DNA of 64,000 nucleotides from Laetiporus sulphureus 93-53 (lineage: Eukaryota; Basidiomycota; Agaricomycetes; Polyporales; Laetiporaceae): contig NW_024468534.1 of assembly GCF_001632365.1 (NCBI RefSeq), positions 52,133-116,132 of the forward strand. The letters are read 5' to 3'. Shown piece after piece: positions 22,601 to 36,058 of the stretch. Below the pieces are notes generated by a model. It saw only the letters and a list, made by a program, of their open reading frames with translations, did not search any database and had not been told where the DNA came from. Position 1 is the stretch's first letter. The number at the start of each line of letters is the position of its first letter. The position numbers were made by a program, and so were the translations under genes.

Positions 22601-25323
22601 AGTCGTCCACTTCTTACACGCGTTCTCTGGTTGCTGAGTGTAGATGACGGATCGTTGACCATATCGCGTGCTTTCGACACATACAAAGGGGACGCTGCAT
22701 TCTGGTACTGGATAACCCTCATTCCTCAGCTTTGCCTTTCCATCAACCAGCGAGAAGTTAAGCAAGCTAGGTACATCCTGCTTAATCTGGCCAAATTGTA
22801 TCCTCAGGTGCGTGCAACCCCTTTTCTTAAATGAGGAAAGGATCACAAGACGCGCATCGCAGGCATTATTCTTCCACTTGCGCACTACCAAAGAAGAGAT
22901 GGCGTATCTCAGACATCAAATGAACAAGGTAGCTAGTCGGCAGGCGTCAAGCGCGGGTCAATCTCAGGGAGCCTCAACACAAGGTCCGTCATTGTGGATT
23001 GCTCTGGAAAAAGGTAGACAAGCATTGAAACTATTTCCAGACACGGCGGACGACACATCCGACATGAGGCCGACTGCAAGCACTGACGATTCGCCTTCTC
23101 AAGGGCATCCGTCTCAAACGCTAAGGGGTGGTATTGATAGTGGCGTGATTGCGCGGTCTCTAAGTTCTGCAAGTGATCCTCGCACATCTGATGCATCGTC
23201 GCATGGGAGCCGCCAGCCATGGGAATATGCTGACGAAGTAATGCAAATCCTGAAGACTGCGTTTCCCCTCCTCATTGCTAGTATGGAAAGTATGGTCGAA
23301 CAAATCGGCGTCAGGTTTAGAGCGATGCATGAGGAGGAAATTTACAGACTGGTCTGTATGCTGCTACAGGAAGGCATGCAGGTAAGCGATACCAGCTTGC
23401 AGGTTCATCCACCATGTTCATTTCGCTTCAGCATTACGTGCTTCGGATGGGCGCAGATGATGAAGGTCAGCTACCTGCGTCGACTGTCTCTACTTTGCAC
23501 AGGCTGTTGCAGAACCTTTCGGGATCGATACGGGTGTGTATTGTTGACTCCTCAGCCGGCAACCCCTAACAAACAACCTTGCCAACAGAAGGAATATGAA
23601 GATGATTTCCTGAAGAGTAAGCCCTCCTTGTACGACTACATTCAACGCCTCCAACGATGGAGAGACAAGTACGAAGGGTTCCTCGACGCTCGGCCACGTA
23701 TTCAGTCTCTGGATATCCTCAGCCATTATCTGATGGAGTTCCAATACGGCAAGTTTGACGACATCGAGGTTCCAGGGCAATATACCGAGGTTCGTTGAGT
23801 AGAGCGCCTTGTGACTTGTTGAGCTGAACAGTGGTGCGTGCAGGACAAAGATAGCAATCAGAGCTTTGTGAGGATCCTGAAGTTTGGCTCGAAGTACGAG
23901 AACTGCCGCTCTCACGGGTACTGTTGGAAGCGGTTCGCAATACACGGCCATGATCACTCCCAGACGTCATTTGCTGTACAACTTCCTTCTGGAAAGCATT
24001 GCCGCCGAGAAGAAAGGGTCATGCAATTATTCCGCACATTGAACGGGTTCGTGCCTCGGATGTCTAATCTATGCCTTCTCTGATTGAGCTGAATATGTAG
24101 CGTTCTCATCCGGAAGAAGGAGAGTCGGAAGCGTAACCTGCATTTCCATCTGCCGGTAGCAGTGCCATGTTCGACAAATCTGCGTCTCCTACAGAATGAC
24201 TCATCTTATATTACTCTCGGAGACATATACGACCAGCACTGCGACAACGTAGGCATCACTCGAGAGGACCCCACTCTGGTTATCGGAGAAAAGGTCAGAA
24301 CGGCGCTGAAGGAATTTAGGCAGACCATGGGCAGGAAGGTGCGTCAATCGGCACTTACGAATAATGATACCTCTCGTACGATCATAATACCAGGCGGAAA
24401 AGAACGAGTACCTTACATTGAAGAAGGATCTGCTGGACGAGGTGATTCTGAAGATTGTGCCTGAGGATGTCCTCACTCGCGTATGTGGGTTCTCATCACT
24501 CGATTGACACAAGATTGACTCGTATATTACTCAGTACATGATTCGCACAATGGACGGGCCTATGGAACTCTGGCGGATGCGCAAGCAATTCGCCCTGCAG
24601 CTTGCCGCAGCGAGCTTTATGACATACATCGTATGCCTGACGAGCCGAAATCCATCTCGCTTCCACCTTTCCCGTTCCACAGGACAAATCGCCATGAGTG
24701 AGCTCCTGCCAGGTACGTCGCTTAGTATGGTCAGCCTGGACGAATGGAATGTAACCCGTCAAGCAGGAATCAACTCTCAAGTACCTGTCTTTGCTTCCAA
24801 CGATGCCGTGCCCTTCAGGTTGACGCCCAACATACAACACTTCCTTGGTCCAATTGTCACGGAAGGCATCCTCGCCGTTGGCATCATGGCAATCGGTCGG
24901 TGCCTCACGGAGCCGGATGTAAGTCTCAACCTCATGTTTGCATATTTAGTCTCATTCATGCGCGAATAGTATGATCTTGAGCAGCAGCTCTGTCTATTCG
25001 CACGAGATGAGATGATGATGTGGTTGCAGACTCGCAAGGGTCAGATGACATACGATGTCTCATTCCGGTCGAACGTCGCAGCGGCCATTGATGGCATCGT
25101 GAAGCGTGCAGAGGTTCTGGCGTGCAAGCTCGAGCGCGAACAGGCATGTCGCAGATCCATAGATTAATGGACCGTTATTGACCAGCTGCATAAATAGGCG
25201 ATCGGCAGCCCTCAGAACCCAGGGAACACTCCTGTGCTGCAAACCGTGATCAACCTCATCAGCTCAGCCACCAATCCGCTGAACCTGCTAAAGATGACAG
25301 AGACGTTCCTTCCTTGGTTCTAG
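13602..25323 (+). CDS. TRA1: Transcription-associated protein 1 (PIKK pseudokinase)
   Basis: Tra1/TRRAP is the giant scaffold of the SAGA and NuA4 histone acetyltransferase complexes, where it contacts transcription activators. The ATG at 13602 starts a short first exon; about 17 introns of roughly 50-60 nt follow. The N-terminal two thirds (to about 19.9 kb) are alpha-solenoid HEAT repeats, including a CAGCSGIGIMTQM motif near 16970 typical of Tra1. A FAT domain spans roughly 20-22.8 kb. The PI3K-like domain is at about 23.6-25.1 kb, and the FATC tail ends LPWF at 25321-25323. Catalytic motifs of active PIKKs are replaced: GQIAMSELLPG stands where a GDRHxxN-type loop would be, and NDAVPFRLTPN where DFG would be. 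This is the normal pseudokinase state of the family. The total is near 3,600 residues, as expected. One intron (25144-25197) has a GC donor. Confidence 0.96.
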
Positions 25324-25439
25324 CTTTTCTCGCCACCGTGCATTGTCTTGTTCGTTCGATACAATCTGTAACCGTAGCGCTACGTATGCCATCGGAATAG
25401 TGTATTTATACAGTTGCAATCTCAATATGCTATCATAGG

Positions 25440-27498
25440 TTATATGCGGTGGAAGCCTTCAGTCTGTCGGAAGGTATTGATGTGGCCCTCACTCTCTAGC
25501 ATCATCTGTGAATCCAGTGTCATGCATCTACCCAGTGAAGGTCACGACGGTAGACACTCACCTCCTCTGCCATATTATATACATCCGATCCCGGCCTATT
25601 GTACATCATCGCATTTGCGAACATAAGATACACGTCCCTCTGAAACTCGAGCGAGTTCGAGATCAGCCCGTCCTTGATGCGCGCCTTGATCGTCTTGAGA
25701 TCCATTGGCCGCTTTACGATATCGTGATAGTCTGGTGCCTCTGCCTTGCGGATTGGGTTGTGGAAGAGATTGCCGTAGCGGTGTGCGGATATTTGTGAGT
25801 GTAGCATGTTGATCATGTTCTGAAAACGCTTGGAGACACCTGGAGTGTCGGGTGCAGGCGGGCGGCCTTGTCGGCGGATTTTTGGGAGAGCGGCGAGAGC
25901 TGAAAAACATGTGAGGATGGGACTAGGGAAGCGTGAGCTGGAATACACACCAATTTCCTCTTCCTCCATCGGAGACTCTTCTCGAGCGCGCTTGCTTTCT
26001 CGCTGCGTCTTTGCATCCTCGACTTCTTCCGCTTTCCGTTTCCCTGCAGATGAATATGAGCAACAAGCCAATGCACATAGAAAAGTTTAACTGACCATCT
26101 GCTCCCCTGTGCTCCTCTTGCGGGGCAGGCGGCGATTCTCGCACAGGCTGTGATTCAAGCATGGTCACATCGGCGTCTGCAGCTGGTTCCATTGCTGCCG
26201 TCTCCTCACGTACGGTTACCTCCGCAGGCAGAGGCGGGTATGTACCTCGTATTTCGGGAGAGGGTGGCAATGACTCAAACTGCTCGACGGTGACTTCCGG
26301 CTCTACCGTTGCAGTCGGGACTTCCTCTTGAGCTCCTTCCGCAGGCTGTTCTTCGGATGGAGGGCTTTTGCGAGCTTCTTCTGCCTCCATGTTTGGGAGA
26401 GTTTTTGCTACGGCCGGGACAGCTTCTGCCTGCTCGGCTTCCACGCTTGCCTCGATGACTTCATTTTGCTCGGCAGTCTCTTCGGGTACCTATATGCGTT
26501 GAGATACGACAAAAGTAGCCGCATGGATTCGCTGCTTACCGGGGTGACATGTTCCTTCTCAAAATCCTGCTCCATGTGTGGAGGAGTAGGCTCTCTTGTC
26601 GGCGGATGAGCAGTTATCTCGTCTTTTGGCGGTGAGGGAGGAGTTTCGACAACGCCATCTTTTATGACAATCTAGTTCACCGTCAATGATGGTTATGCAA
26701 GACCAATATATAGACCAATATGCAGACGAACAGGTTCGGGAGTACCCTTCCGGCTCTGTAAAGCAGACTGCGGCCGCTGAAGCTCTGGTGTCTCCGGCGC
26801 GGGCTCTGATTGTGGGGCAGCATCCTCCTCCTTGACATCTCTAGCAGGAGCGTTGATGCCCAATTGAGCACGGATCTTGTCATCCCATAAGCCATCACGG
26901 ATTTGGTCGATCTCGGCGACGAGCGTTCTATAGGGGGCCACACAAAGATGCGCGAAGTTCGAGCAGCATATATTCACAAAACTTACTTGAATTTGGCCTC
27001 CTCAGCTGCAATCAGTTCTCGTAGCTCAAGAACGCGGCGCTGGTAATGATGCTGGGCCAGTTTCAAATGGACCTTTGCTGCATGATGTTCTAAGTGACGA
27101 TTGGCCCGTTCGCAAAAGATACTTACAGCGTGGAGCGGCATTTGCATCAGAACTTCCGTGCGCATTATGGTGAGAACACGTAAAAGTTGACGATATGAAA
27201 CTGACCATTCCAAGCCAGCTTCCTCCATAAGCTGGCTGTATAAGACTGGACATGTCTACAACATCAGACACACTATTCAATAAGCGGCAACGTAGGGATA
27301 CAACTAAATCTCGCTGACTTGGGGCGTGAAGTAGTTCTTCGGACGCGAGATCATGGGATGTTTGGACAAGAGTCCCGAGACGTCTCCCCATTTGTCTGAG
27401 CCATACTCATAGACTGCTTGAGCGAAGATGAGACGTTCGACGTTGTTGAGGCTGGATGCGTCGACGTCCGCTCGTCTAGCGCGCCCTGTTGAAGCCAT
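25440..27498 (-). CDS. BRD8-like bromodomain protein, probable NuA4 subunit
   Basis: The ATG (27498-27496) opens a conserved N-terminal region, including VERLIFAQAVYEYGSDKW, HP...YFTPQ, LMEEAGLEW and HHYQRRVLELRELIAAEE. This matches the SANT-like/coiled-coil start of BRD8-type proteins, known NuA4/TIP60 subunits. A low-complexity Pro/Glu/Ala-rich linker follows, with a basic KRKAEE patch. The C terminus is a bromodomain (about 25830-25440) with YHDIVKRPMDLKTIK and MYNRPGSDVYNMA; the Asn before RPGSDV is the acetyl-lysine anchor position. A final intron (about 25566-25509) leads to the last helix and a TAA at 25442-25440. The gene is convergent with TRA1, with only 116 bp between stop codons. 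The NuA4 assignment rests on domain architecture. Confidence 0.8.
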
Positions 27499-27695
27499 TT
27501 GAGACAGAATCTGCAGGTGGCCCGAAATGTGCGCCTGCGGGGAGAGGCATGCGGCGTTGGCCGAGGCGCCGGATCACAGACCGCCGGACTCCGCAGCGAT
27601 GGGCGGCACCTGGCGGCGGAAGCACGGAGGGAGGCCGAGGCTTGCGAGCAACGCAACACGCAGTTGCTGTCGCCCCTTTCACGACTCCCACCACC
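27499..27695. promoter_or_regulatory. Compact bidirectional promoter, bromodomain gene / PEP4
   Basis: Only 197 bp separate the divergent ATGs at 27498 (minus) and 27696 (plus). Both 5' UTRs and core promoters must fit here. The stretch is GC-rich without a clear TATA box; C-rich ACGACTCCCACCACC precedes the PEP4 ATG. Confidence 0.5.
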
Positions 27696-29248
<1,553 letters not shown>

Positions 29249-29568
29249 GTTGCAAACTAAGGTTGTAGGAGCGTTTAGTTGTGATGGACGTTCTACGGGG
29301 TCTCCGATTTCTCTTGCACGACTGGTCAGAATGTGTCCTTGTTGTAGTATAGCTTTGCATCGAAGTCTATTCTGTAATTGCATGCAATTTTCATGTCCTA
29401 GCGCTCAGTCACTAGTGCCACCGCGGGACCACAATTGCTCGGCCTTGCGAAGAACTTGGCAGAAAGTATCAACTTCGTAACGACCAGACGTCTGGACGGC
29501 TTAGAACGCCATTTCAACAGTACAGTATCGACAAATCAAGGCTTACGTGGACGCAGAGGTTGTAAATC
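29249..29568. other. Intergenic stretch between PEP4 and WD40 gene
   Basis: About 320 bp hold the PEP4 3' UTR and the upstream region of the next plus-strand gene. No discrete signal was recognised. Confidence 0.4.
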
Positions 29569-31771
29569 ATGACCCCAAATGCGGACATGGCGCTCCTGTC
29601 AAGCTCAATACCCTCAAGCAGCATCTCGCGAAGATGGAAGGCACGGCTACTCTCTGCATCACTTGAACAGCCTCTCGATAGGGTCAACGTACTTGGTGAC
29701 GAAACAAGCGGGCATACCGGGTGAAGATTAATTCCGGTTTCATTTTGGGAGGATGTATCTGATGAATGTGATCGTCATCAGATGCGTGAACGCTCTGTCT
29801 TGGGCAAGAGATGGCGAGCTTCTGTTAAGCGGGGGAGATGATAAAACGTACGTTACTGTTACTGTACTTCTGATGGCGGAGTTGACTGAACGGCTCGTAC
29901 AGAGTGCGGCTATGGCGGATGGATGCGAGCGACCATGATAAGGACTATCCCTTCGTCTGCCAGGCGGTTGTGCACACAGGGCACCGCGCAAATATCTTCA
30001 ATGCGCAAATGCTACCGCATTCGTCCAGGATGTGAGTATTCAGCTCAGCTTCTTGTTGCGATAAGCTATGACTGTACGTTGAGATGCTTGCTATGCTGAT
30101 GCTATATATGCGCGACAGAGCGAGCGTAGCAGGTGACAGCCAAGTGCGGGTATTCGACGTCTCCACTGCTCTATCTTCACGGCATGACGGTGAGATGGAG
30201 CTCACCACCCGCGCGGCGCAGGCCAGGGTGTTGCAGTGCCATTCTGCTCGGGTGAAGAGGATCGTGACGGAGGAGAGTCCCGACCTCTTTCTAACTGTGG
30301 CTGAAGTACGCTATTCTCTCGCACTTGTTTCAGGTAGTTGTGTTTAATAGGAGCCTCATCCCGTTTGTGCAGGATGGAACAGTCCGCCAACATGATCTGC
30401 GTGTCCCGCACAACTGCTTCTCTGGCTCCTGTCCATCCCCGTTGATTAAACTTTCGTGCAGTCTCAACACGCTTGCGCTCTCTCCGCTCACACCATACCA
30501 GTTCGTCGTTGCTGGCGAGGCTCCCTATGTACGTCTGCACTCTTCTATTATGCCCATGCTGTGTCTCTAAGTCGTCAGCGAAAAGGGTTACTTGTATGAC
30601 AGGCGAGCCGTAGGCCGGTTCTTCCAGGAAGAATGGGGAATGCCACCGGACGCAGACAGCTTGACGACGTGTGTGCGACGGTTTGGCAGGAAGATGAGGG
30701 GCCCAAACGAGCGGAAGGGCGACGAACATATCACTGGAGCAAGAATGGCGACAAGCAACGGGCATGAGGTCAGCATTCGTTCGTTTTGCTATCAGATTCT
30801 GAGATGCCTGCTTACTGATTATATCCTAGGTACTATTGTGTATGTAGACTGATTTCCCATTTGAATGCAGACGTTGTTGCTCACTAAGGTGCAGCATACA
30901 GCTCTGACGTGGTCTATCTATATTCTACACTTGACGATCCTCAGTCATCTTCGTCGTCTACCAGAGCCTCCTCAGTCCTGCCGCCAGCTCCACCGCCACG
31001 GATTCCGCCTCGTACTTTTGAGGCTGCTGCCAGGAGTTTGACTGAGGCTCAGCGGGAAACCGATCGTGCGATGGAAGAAGATATTGAACGAATGATGGAG
31101 GAGGATGCAGAGATGTTCGACGGGGAAGAGCTTTTTCCGACCGACCCTGATGACGAGAATGCCGAGAATGAAGAAAGAGGCGAAGAGGAACAGGCGTCGA
31201 CCTTGCTCCCAACTTTGCCAATTGTCCTCCCTCGCGCTCGCTTCGTCGGAGCTGGCAATGTAGAGACGATCAAAGATGGTGAGTGGCGACGTTTTCATCG
31301 TCGTGACTTGTAGACTGACGGACACAATTGTTCAAAAGTCAACTTCTTGGGCCCTCGAGACGAGTTCGTCGCCTCGGGTTCGGATGATGGTAATTTCTTC
31401 ATATGGCGGAAATCCACGGGCAAGTTACACGACATCCTTGAAGGCGATGGCAGTGTGGTGAACGTGATAGAAGGCCATCCACATCTTCCCCTGCTTGCAG
31501 TCAGTGGGATTGATACGACAGTCAAAGTGAGTTATCATGGTCTGTCTCTCGAACTATTGCTGAAGAAGAAATGCTGTCGCAGCTGTTCGCGCCCGCACGT
31601 GGTGGACGTGCGTTCTCCAAGCTCGGAAATGCAGAGAACATTATCAAACGCAACAGTGAAGCCTCCTCAAGGACCGTTGACCTGGCGAGCCTATTTATAC
31701 AGTACCAGTTACTCGCTGGCCAATCTGCTGTGTCAAGAGAGGGAACAACGCCGCAGTGTACATTCCAGTGA
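29569..31771 (+). CDS. WD40 protein, DCAF5/6/8-like
   Basis: The ATG at 29569 leads, after a short Ser/Arg-rich exon, into a first WD40 repeat (TSGHTGCVNALSWARDG, then LLLSGGDDKT). More repeats follow: HTGHRANIFNAQMLPHS, CHSARVKRIVTEE...DGTVRQHDLR, LNTLALSPLTPYQFVVAG, and near the end NFLGPRDEFVASGSDDGNFFIW and EGHPHLPLLAVSGIDTTVK. An acidic insertion (about 31060-31190) separates early and late blades. This layout matches DDB1- and CUL4-associated factors of the DCAF5/6/8 type, substrate receptors of CUL4 ligases. The GDEFVASGSDDG-like block and the ATSGID-type block are typical. About nine short introns are required. The C terminus ends at a TAA/TGA-flanked stop at 31769-31771. The specific DCAF orthologue and any DDB1 partnership are inferred. 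Confidence 0.8.
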
Positions 31772-32745
31772 TTTCTTTTTCATGCTTGTTTGACAAGTTC
31801 TCGTACATTGTATCGATAGGCACCAATATCTAGTGTACTCCATGTAACTGCCCGCCGATGTTGTATTCTTAGTTGCGCGAGTTGAAGTGGCTTGTGACGC
31901 ATGTAGAAAGCGGAGAACAGAGGTGTGGCGGCAAAGTGCAACCATTTGCGTATTCTCTCCATCACTCCCGCTCATCATGTGGCCTTTTCTTCTCGCTGGC
32001 GGTGCATTTATGACGGCCGCGAACAGTCCATGCGAGGTTGTGCATAGAATGATAGAGCGTTCTGTACGAGGGAATTGATGGGCGTAATCCCGGTGCAGTG
32101 GATCCACGGATATTCGATGCGTTGAGTGGAATGCAACTCTTCCTACCTCCTCAGCTGCGGCTCTACGGTTCATTCCATTCCTTTCCGATCTTCGCGAGTA
32201 GAAGATACATTCTCTGCGTCCTTCCTTGTTCCTGAGAGCGGAGAGTTGAGTTAACAACAAATGTAAGTGAAGTTTTCAAGTTTCTGCGCCTGCTCGCGGT
32301 TGACGCTGTGCTGACGACTGCTTTGTCTATGCTGTCCCTCTCCAAGACTTGCCAGTGCTGAACAGTGTTTCTTGTCTCTCTGAGTGATTTGAATGCATTT
32401 CAGCTCACCAACTGAGCTTCAGCAGTGTCTACGGCCAGAAATTAATCAGGGCCGTAGGGGAACCCCTTGACCGTCAACTTGACTTCGTCACGACACGTAA
32501 CGCGAGCGTCCGTCTTGATTGCCATCCACCATCTCGCACTCTCTCTTCAATCACGCAACCTGCAGGACCCGACCTCTTGGGGCCCAATTTAGGTGACTAT
32601 ACAACGGCGTGGTGGACAACGTTGACGCCGTCCCTCCCGCCTCTTTTGACCGGCAAGACAAGTCTTGTCTCGACTCACTCAGAAGCTCTTATTTTCTCGT
32701 TCTCTTGAGAGCTTCGAACACGTCGCTCTGGCATCTGCTGACACC
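31772..32745. promoter_or_regulatory. Intergenic region, 3' flank of WD40 gene and CTK1 promoter
   Basis: About 970 bp without a supported gene. A short inverted repeat AGACAA-GTC-TTGTCT lies at about 32657-32671, just upstream of the CTK1 start; its meaning is unknown. The last 250 bp are pyrimidine-rich. Confidence 0.35.
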
Positions 32746-35700
32746 ATGAGACCAGACTCTTCGTCGTCCCGTGCCCGTCGTAATCCTGACGACTGGCGTA
32801 TGCGCGATGACAATCAAACTTCGCATGACCGATACAATCATGACAACTACGGTCGCATCGGTAGGGATGACTATGAACCCGAACCCCACTATAACAGTAC
32901 CGGTAAACCTTATGGGCATGACCATGGCTACTCAGCACCATCGTATCCAGAGTCCTCTTCATGGAACAGCCGTTATGAGAGGCACGAGAGGTACAATGCT
33001 TGGTCAGCAGACGAACCTCCACCGGCACAGCAGGACAACAGAAATCGCTCTAGGTACTCAAATGATAGGGCAGATGAAGGATGGTCGAGGGCTGAGCGTA
33101 GGAACGGCGGTGGTGGAGAATGGCGGCGTGGTTCGAACTGGGAACAGCGCCCGCCCGAAGGTCAATCCCCCACACGGGGCGATCCGCTTCCTCGCCAGTG
33201 GGCTGATTCTCATGCCGAGAGCTCTCGAAATGGAGACAGAAACGTGGATGATCGTTCATGGGAGCCCTCCGCTTCATGGCACCCCAATAATCAGCGTAAC
33301 GGGTCTCAAGGTCAACGAAATCATAACCTGGGTAAGAATAACCAGCAGAACAAGGGCGGGAAAAAGCGGAACAACCGTCAGAAGCGAGACTGGCGCGGGG
33401 ATGATGGCCAATTGAACAAGTGCGTTCCCTCGGTTCTCCTACTGTCAGTTTCCTGATTCTCGTATTTAGTTGGACTCGGAGGGACAATCAGAAACTGCCG
33501 ATCAAAAACAACCGCCCTCTAGCCAAACGCCAGCCGCGTCGATCTCCTTCGAGAGGACGTTCGCGGTCTCCGGCAGAGTCCTACTACTCCAAAAGATCAT
33601 CGCGAGGTCGCTCACTATCGTCTTCGGATTCATTGCGTCGTCGTCGCAAGGACAGTAGCCGCCCCATTCGTCGCAGTCCAAGCCCTATCGATCGTAACCG
33701 GAAGAAGAATGGTTACATCCCGAGACGATATTCCAAGTCTCGCTCTCCTCCTTCCACGCGGAGTCCCAGCATAGACAGCCGAGGTCGGGTTCGTCGTCGC
33801 AGTGCGTCAGTTACCACGAGTACCAGCAGGAGTCGCACTCGCAGTCCTAGTCAAAGCCCTAAGGAGCGACCTCGTGCAGTCCATCGTTTGCCTACGACCA
33901 CGCGACCCGCTCAGATTGCGCTGGAACTGAGTCAGCAATGGAAATCGAAACGAAAACCCAATAGTCGCAAGTTCATTGAACGTGAATCATTCGCGGATTC
34001 GAAGGAATATGAGCAGCGTAGGGTGAGCTGCTTTTGCTCGGGAACCCAGGCTCAGTTCTGAACAATGTCCCCTTTTAGCCCCCTCAGACGCCGCCCAAGC
34101 GGCATGACTCCAGCCTTAGCCAGACCTTGGCCACACCGCTGCTGAACAAACCGACGACGAGCATCGATACTGCCGCTGTGCGCTCTGCGGATAGCTCGCC
34201 ACTGGAGCCCAAGCTTCTTGCATCCTCCGCTCCTCGCATAACCACCACCAAGAACGCTGGTTTCAAACCCATCGGTCAACCGAGTCACTCCAACTCCTCG
34301 TTGAAGCGATTCTTCCCTGACGATGACGACGAACTCGAGCCTCCGCTCTCTGCGCGGCAGCCGCCAACTACGGTGCCCTCATTGTCGTCGTCTCGTTTTG
34401 TGCCATCAAGTCAAACTGCTGGGCCTTCAACACCTAAACGTCGCTCTCCTGCGTCCAATGGTAATGCTTCAGTCCACTCTCCGCTAGTGGAGAAACATTT
34501 CGTCGCAAATGTTTCGCCGTCGAAGGACGCCTCGCCATCGAAGCAGCACAGACATTCTACCGACCAACATGATGTTCGCAAAGACACCACCGTCCTTCCG
34601 GCCCTGCCACAAGAAATACCAAAGCGGCCAGTGGAGCGCAGCTACCAGGCTCCGGTTGACGATGGAGGACAGAGTGACAGTGTGGTATCTCAGCCTCCAT
34701 TATCGCAGCACGAACGAGACATCGTTACCACCGCGATCACGCGGCCTTCCACTCCAGTGAAATATGGTGTGTACGAATGCTTGAACCAAGTCGGCGAAGG
34801 CACATTCGGTCAAGTTTGGAAGGCAAGGAATACCCGGGATGGCAGATTCGTCGCGCTGAAGAAGATCCGCATGGAGGCTGAGCGGGATGGCTTCCCGGTG
34901 ACGGCGATGCGGGAGATCAAGCTCCTCCAATCGCTGCGACATGAAAACATCATACGATTATACGAGATGATGGTGTCCAATGGTGAGCGCATGCTCGATC
35001 GCATGTACTGCTCGGAGCTCATTACCTGACGCAGGCTCTGTCTTCATGGTCTTCGAGTACATGGATCATGATTTGACCGGCGTGTTGTCCCAGACACAAT
35101 TTTCCTTCACCGATGCGCACCTGAAGTCCTTCTGCAGGCAGATGCTCGCTGGCCTTGCCTACCTACATCACAAGGGGGTCATCCACCGTGACATCAAGGG
35201 TTCGAACATCCTGATCAACAACCGCGGAGAGCTAAAGTTGGCGGACTTTGGCCTTGCACGTTTTTACCAAAAACGCCGCAGGAGCGATTACACTAATCGC
35301 GTTATTACCCTGTGGTATCGCCCTCCGGAGTTGCTTTTGGGTACGACTGTCTATGGTCCTGAAGTCGACATGTGGAGCGCAGGGTACGCCGAGTCTTGTG
35401 CTGACAATAGTTCTAATCTAATCCTGTCGTGTTAGCTGTATCATGCTGGAGCTTTTCACCAAGAAGCCAGTTTTCCAAGGCAATGATGAGATCCATCAGC
35501 TCGACGTGATCTACAAAATTCTCGGTACGCCTGTGGTCGAGAAATGGCCCGGCATGACGAGCCTTCCATGGTATGAGCTCGTGAAACCCAGGGAGACGAT
35601 ACCCAATCATTTCAGACAATTGTTCGAAAAGTGAGTTTCACGATAGCCAATAGGTCGATGGTGCTGATGGTCGTTCTTCTAGATGGCTTTCTCCTGCTGG

Positions 35701-35952
35701 GCTTGATCTGGCGGAGCGTTTGTTAACTTATGATCCTGCACGACGCGTAACAGCCGTACAAGCCCTCGAGGCGCCTTACTTCAATCAGGAACCGCCTTCA
35801 CCCGCTGCACCTGTCACGTACGTATGCAATTGAACGTCTCTTGGTCTAATTCTAATGCAATTGCCTTCAGACTTTCTTCTATGCAGGGTGAGTGGCATGA
35901 ATTCGAGGCCAAGCGTGAGCGGGCGAGAAAGAGGAGACGACTGGACGGTTGA
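32746..35952 (+). CDS. CTK1: CTD kinase catalytic subunit, CTK1/CDK12-like
   Basis: This cyclin-dependent kinase should phosphorylate Ser2 of the RNA polymerase II C-terminal domain, with a cyclin K/Ctk2-type partner, in the nucleus. The kinase core starts near 34765, with the glycine loop GEGTFGQVWKA and the catalytic lysine in VALKKIRM. It continues with the helix PVTAMREIKLL (PITAIRE-like), HRDIKGSNIL, DFGLAR, and the T-loop SDYTNRVITLWYRPPELLLG with its activating threonine. Upstream lies a long N-terminal region: about 230 residues rich in Arg/Asn/Ser/Tyr, then an RS-rich block (about 33540-33860), then a Ser/Pro linker. The C terminus is a basic KRERARKRRR tail. The ATG at 32746 is the first in frame. 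About six introns are present. Confidence 0.92.
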
Positions 35953-36058
35953 CCACATATCGTTCTCGTTCCCGTTCTTAAATGCAAGGTTGTTATACAA
36001 TACAGACAATATCGGACGTCGATGCTATCACCACTGTCGTAGTACAATACCATGTATC

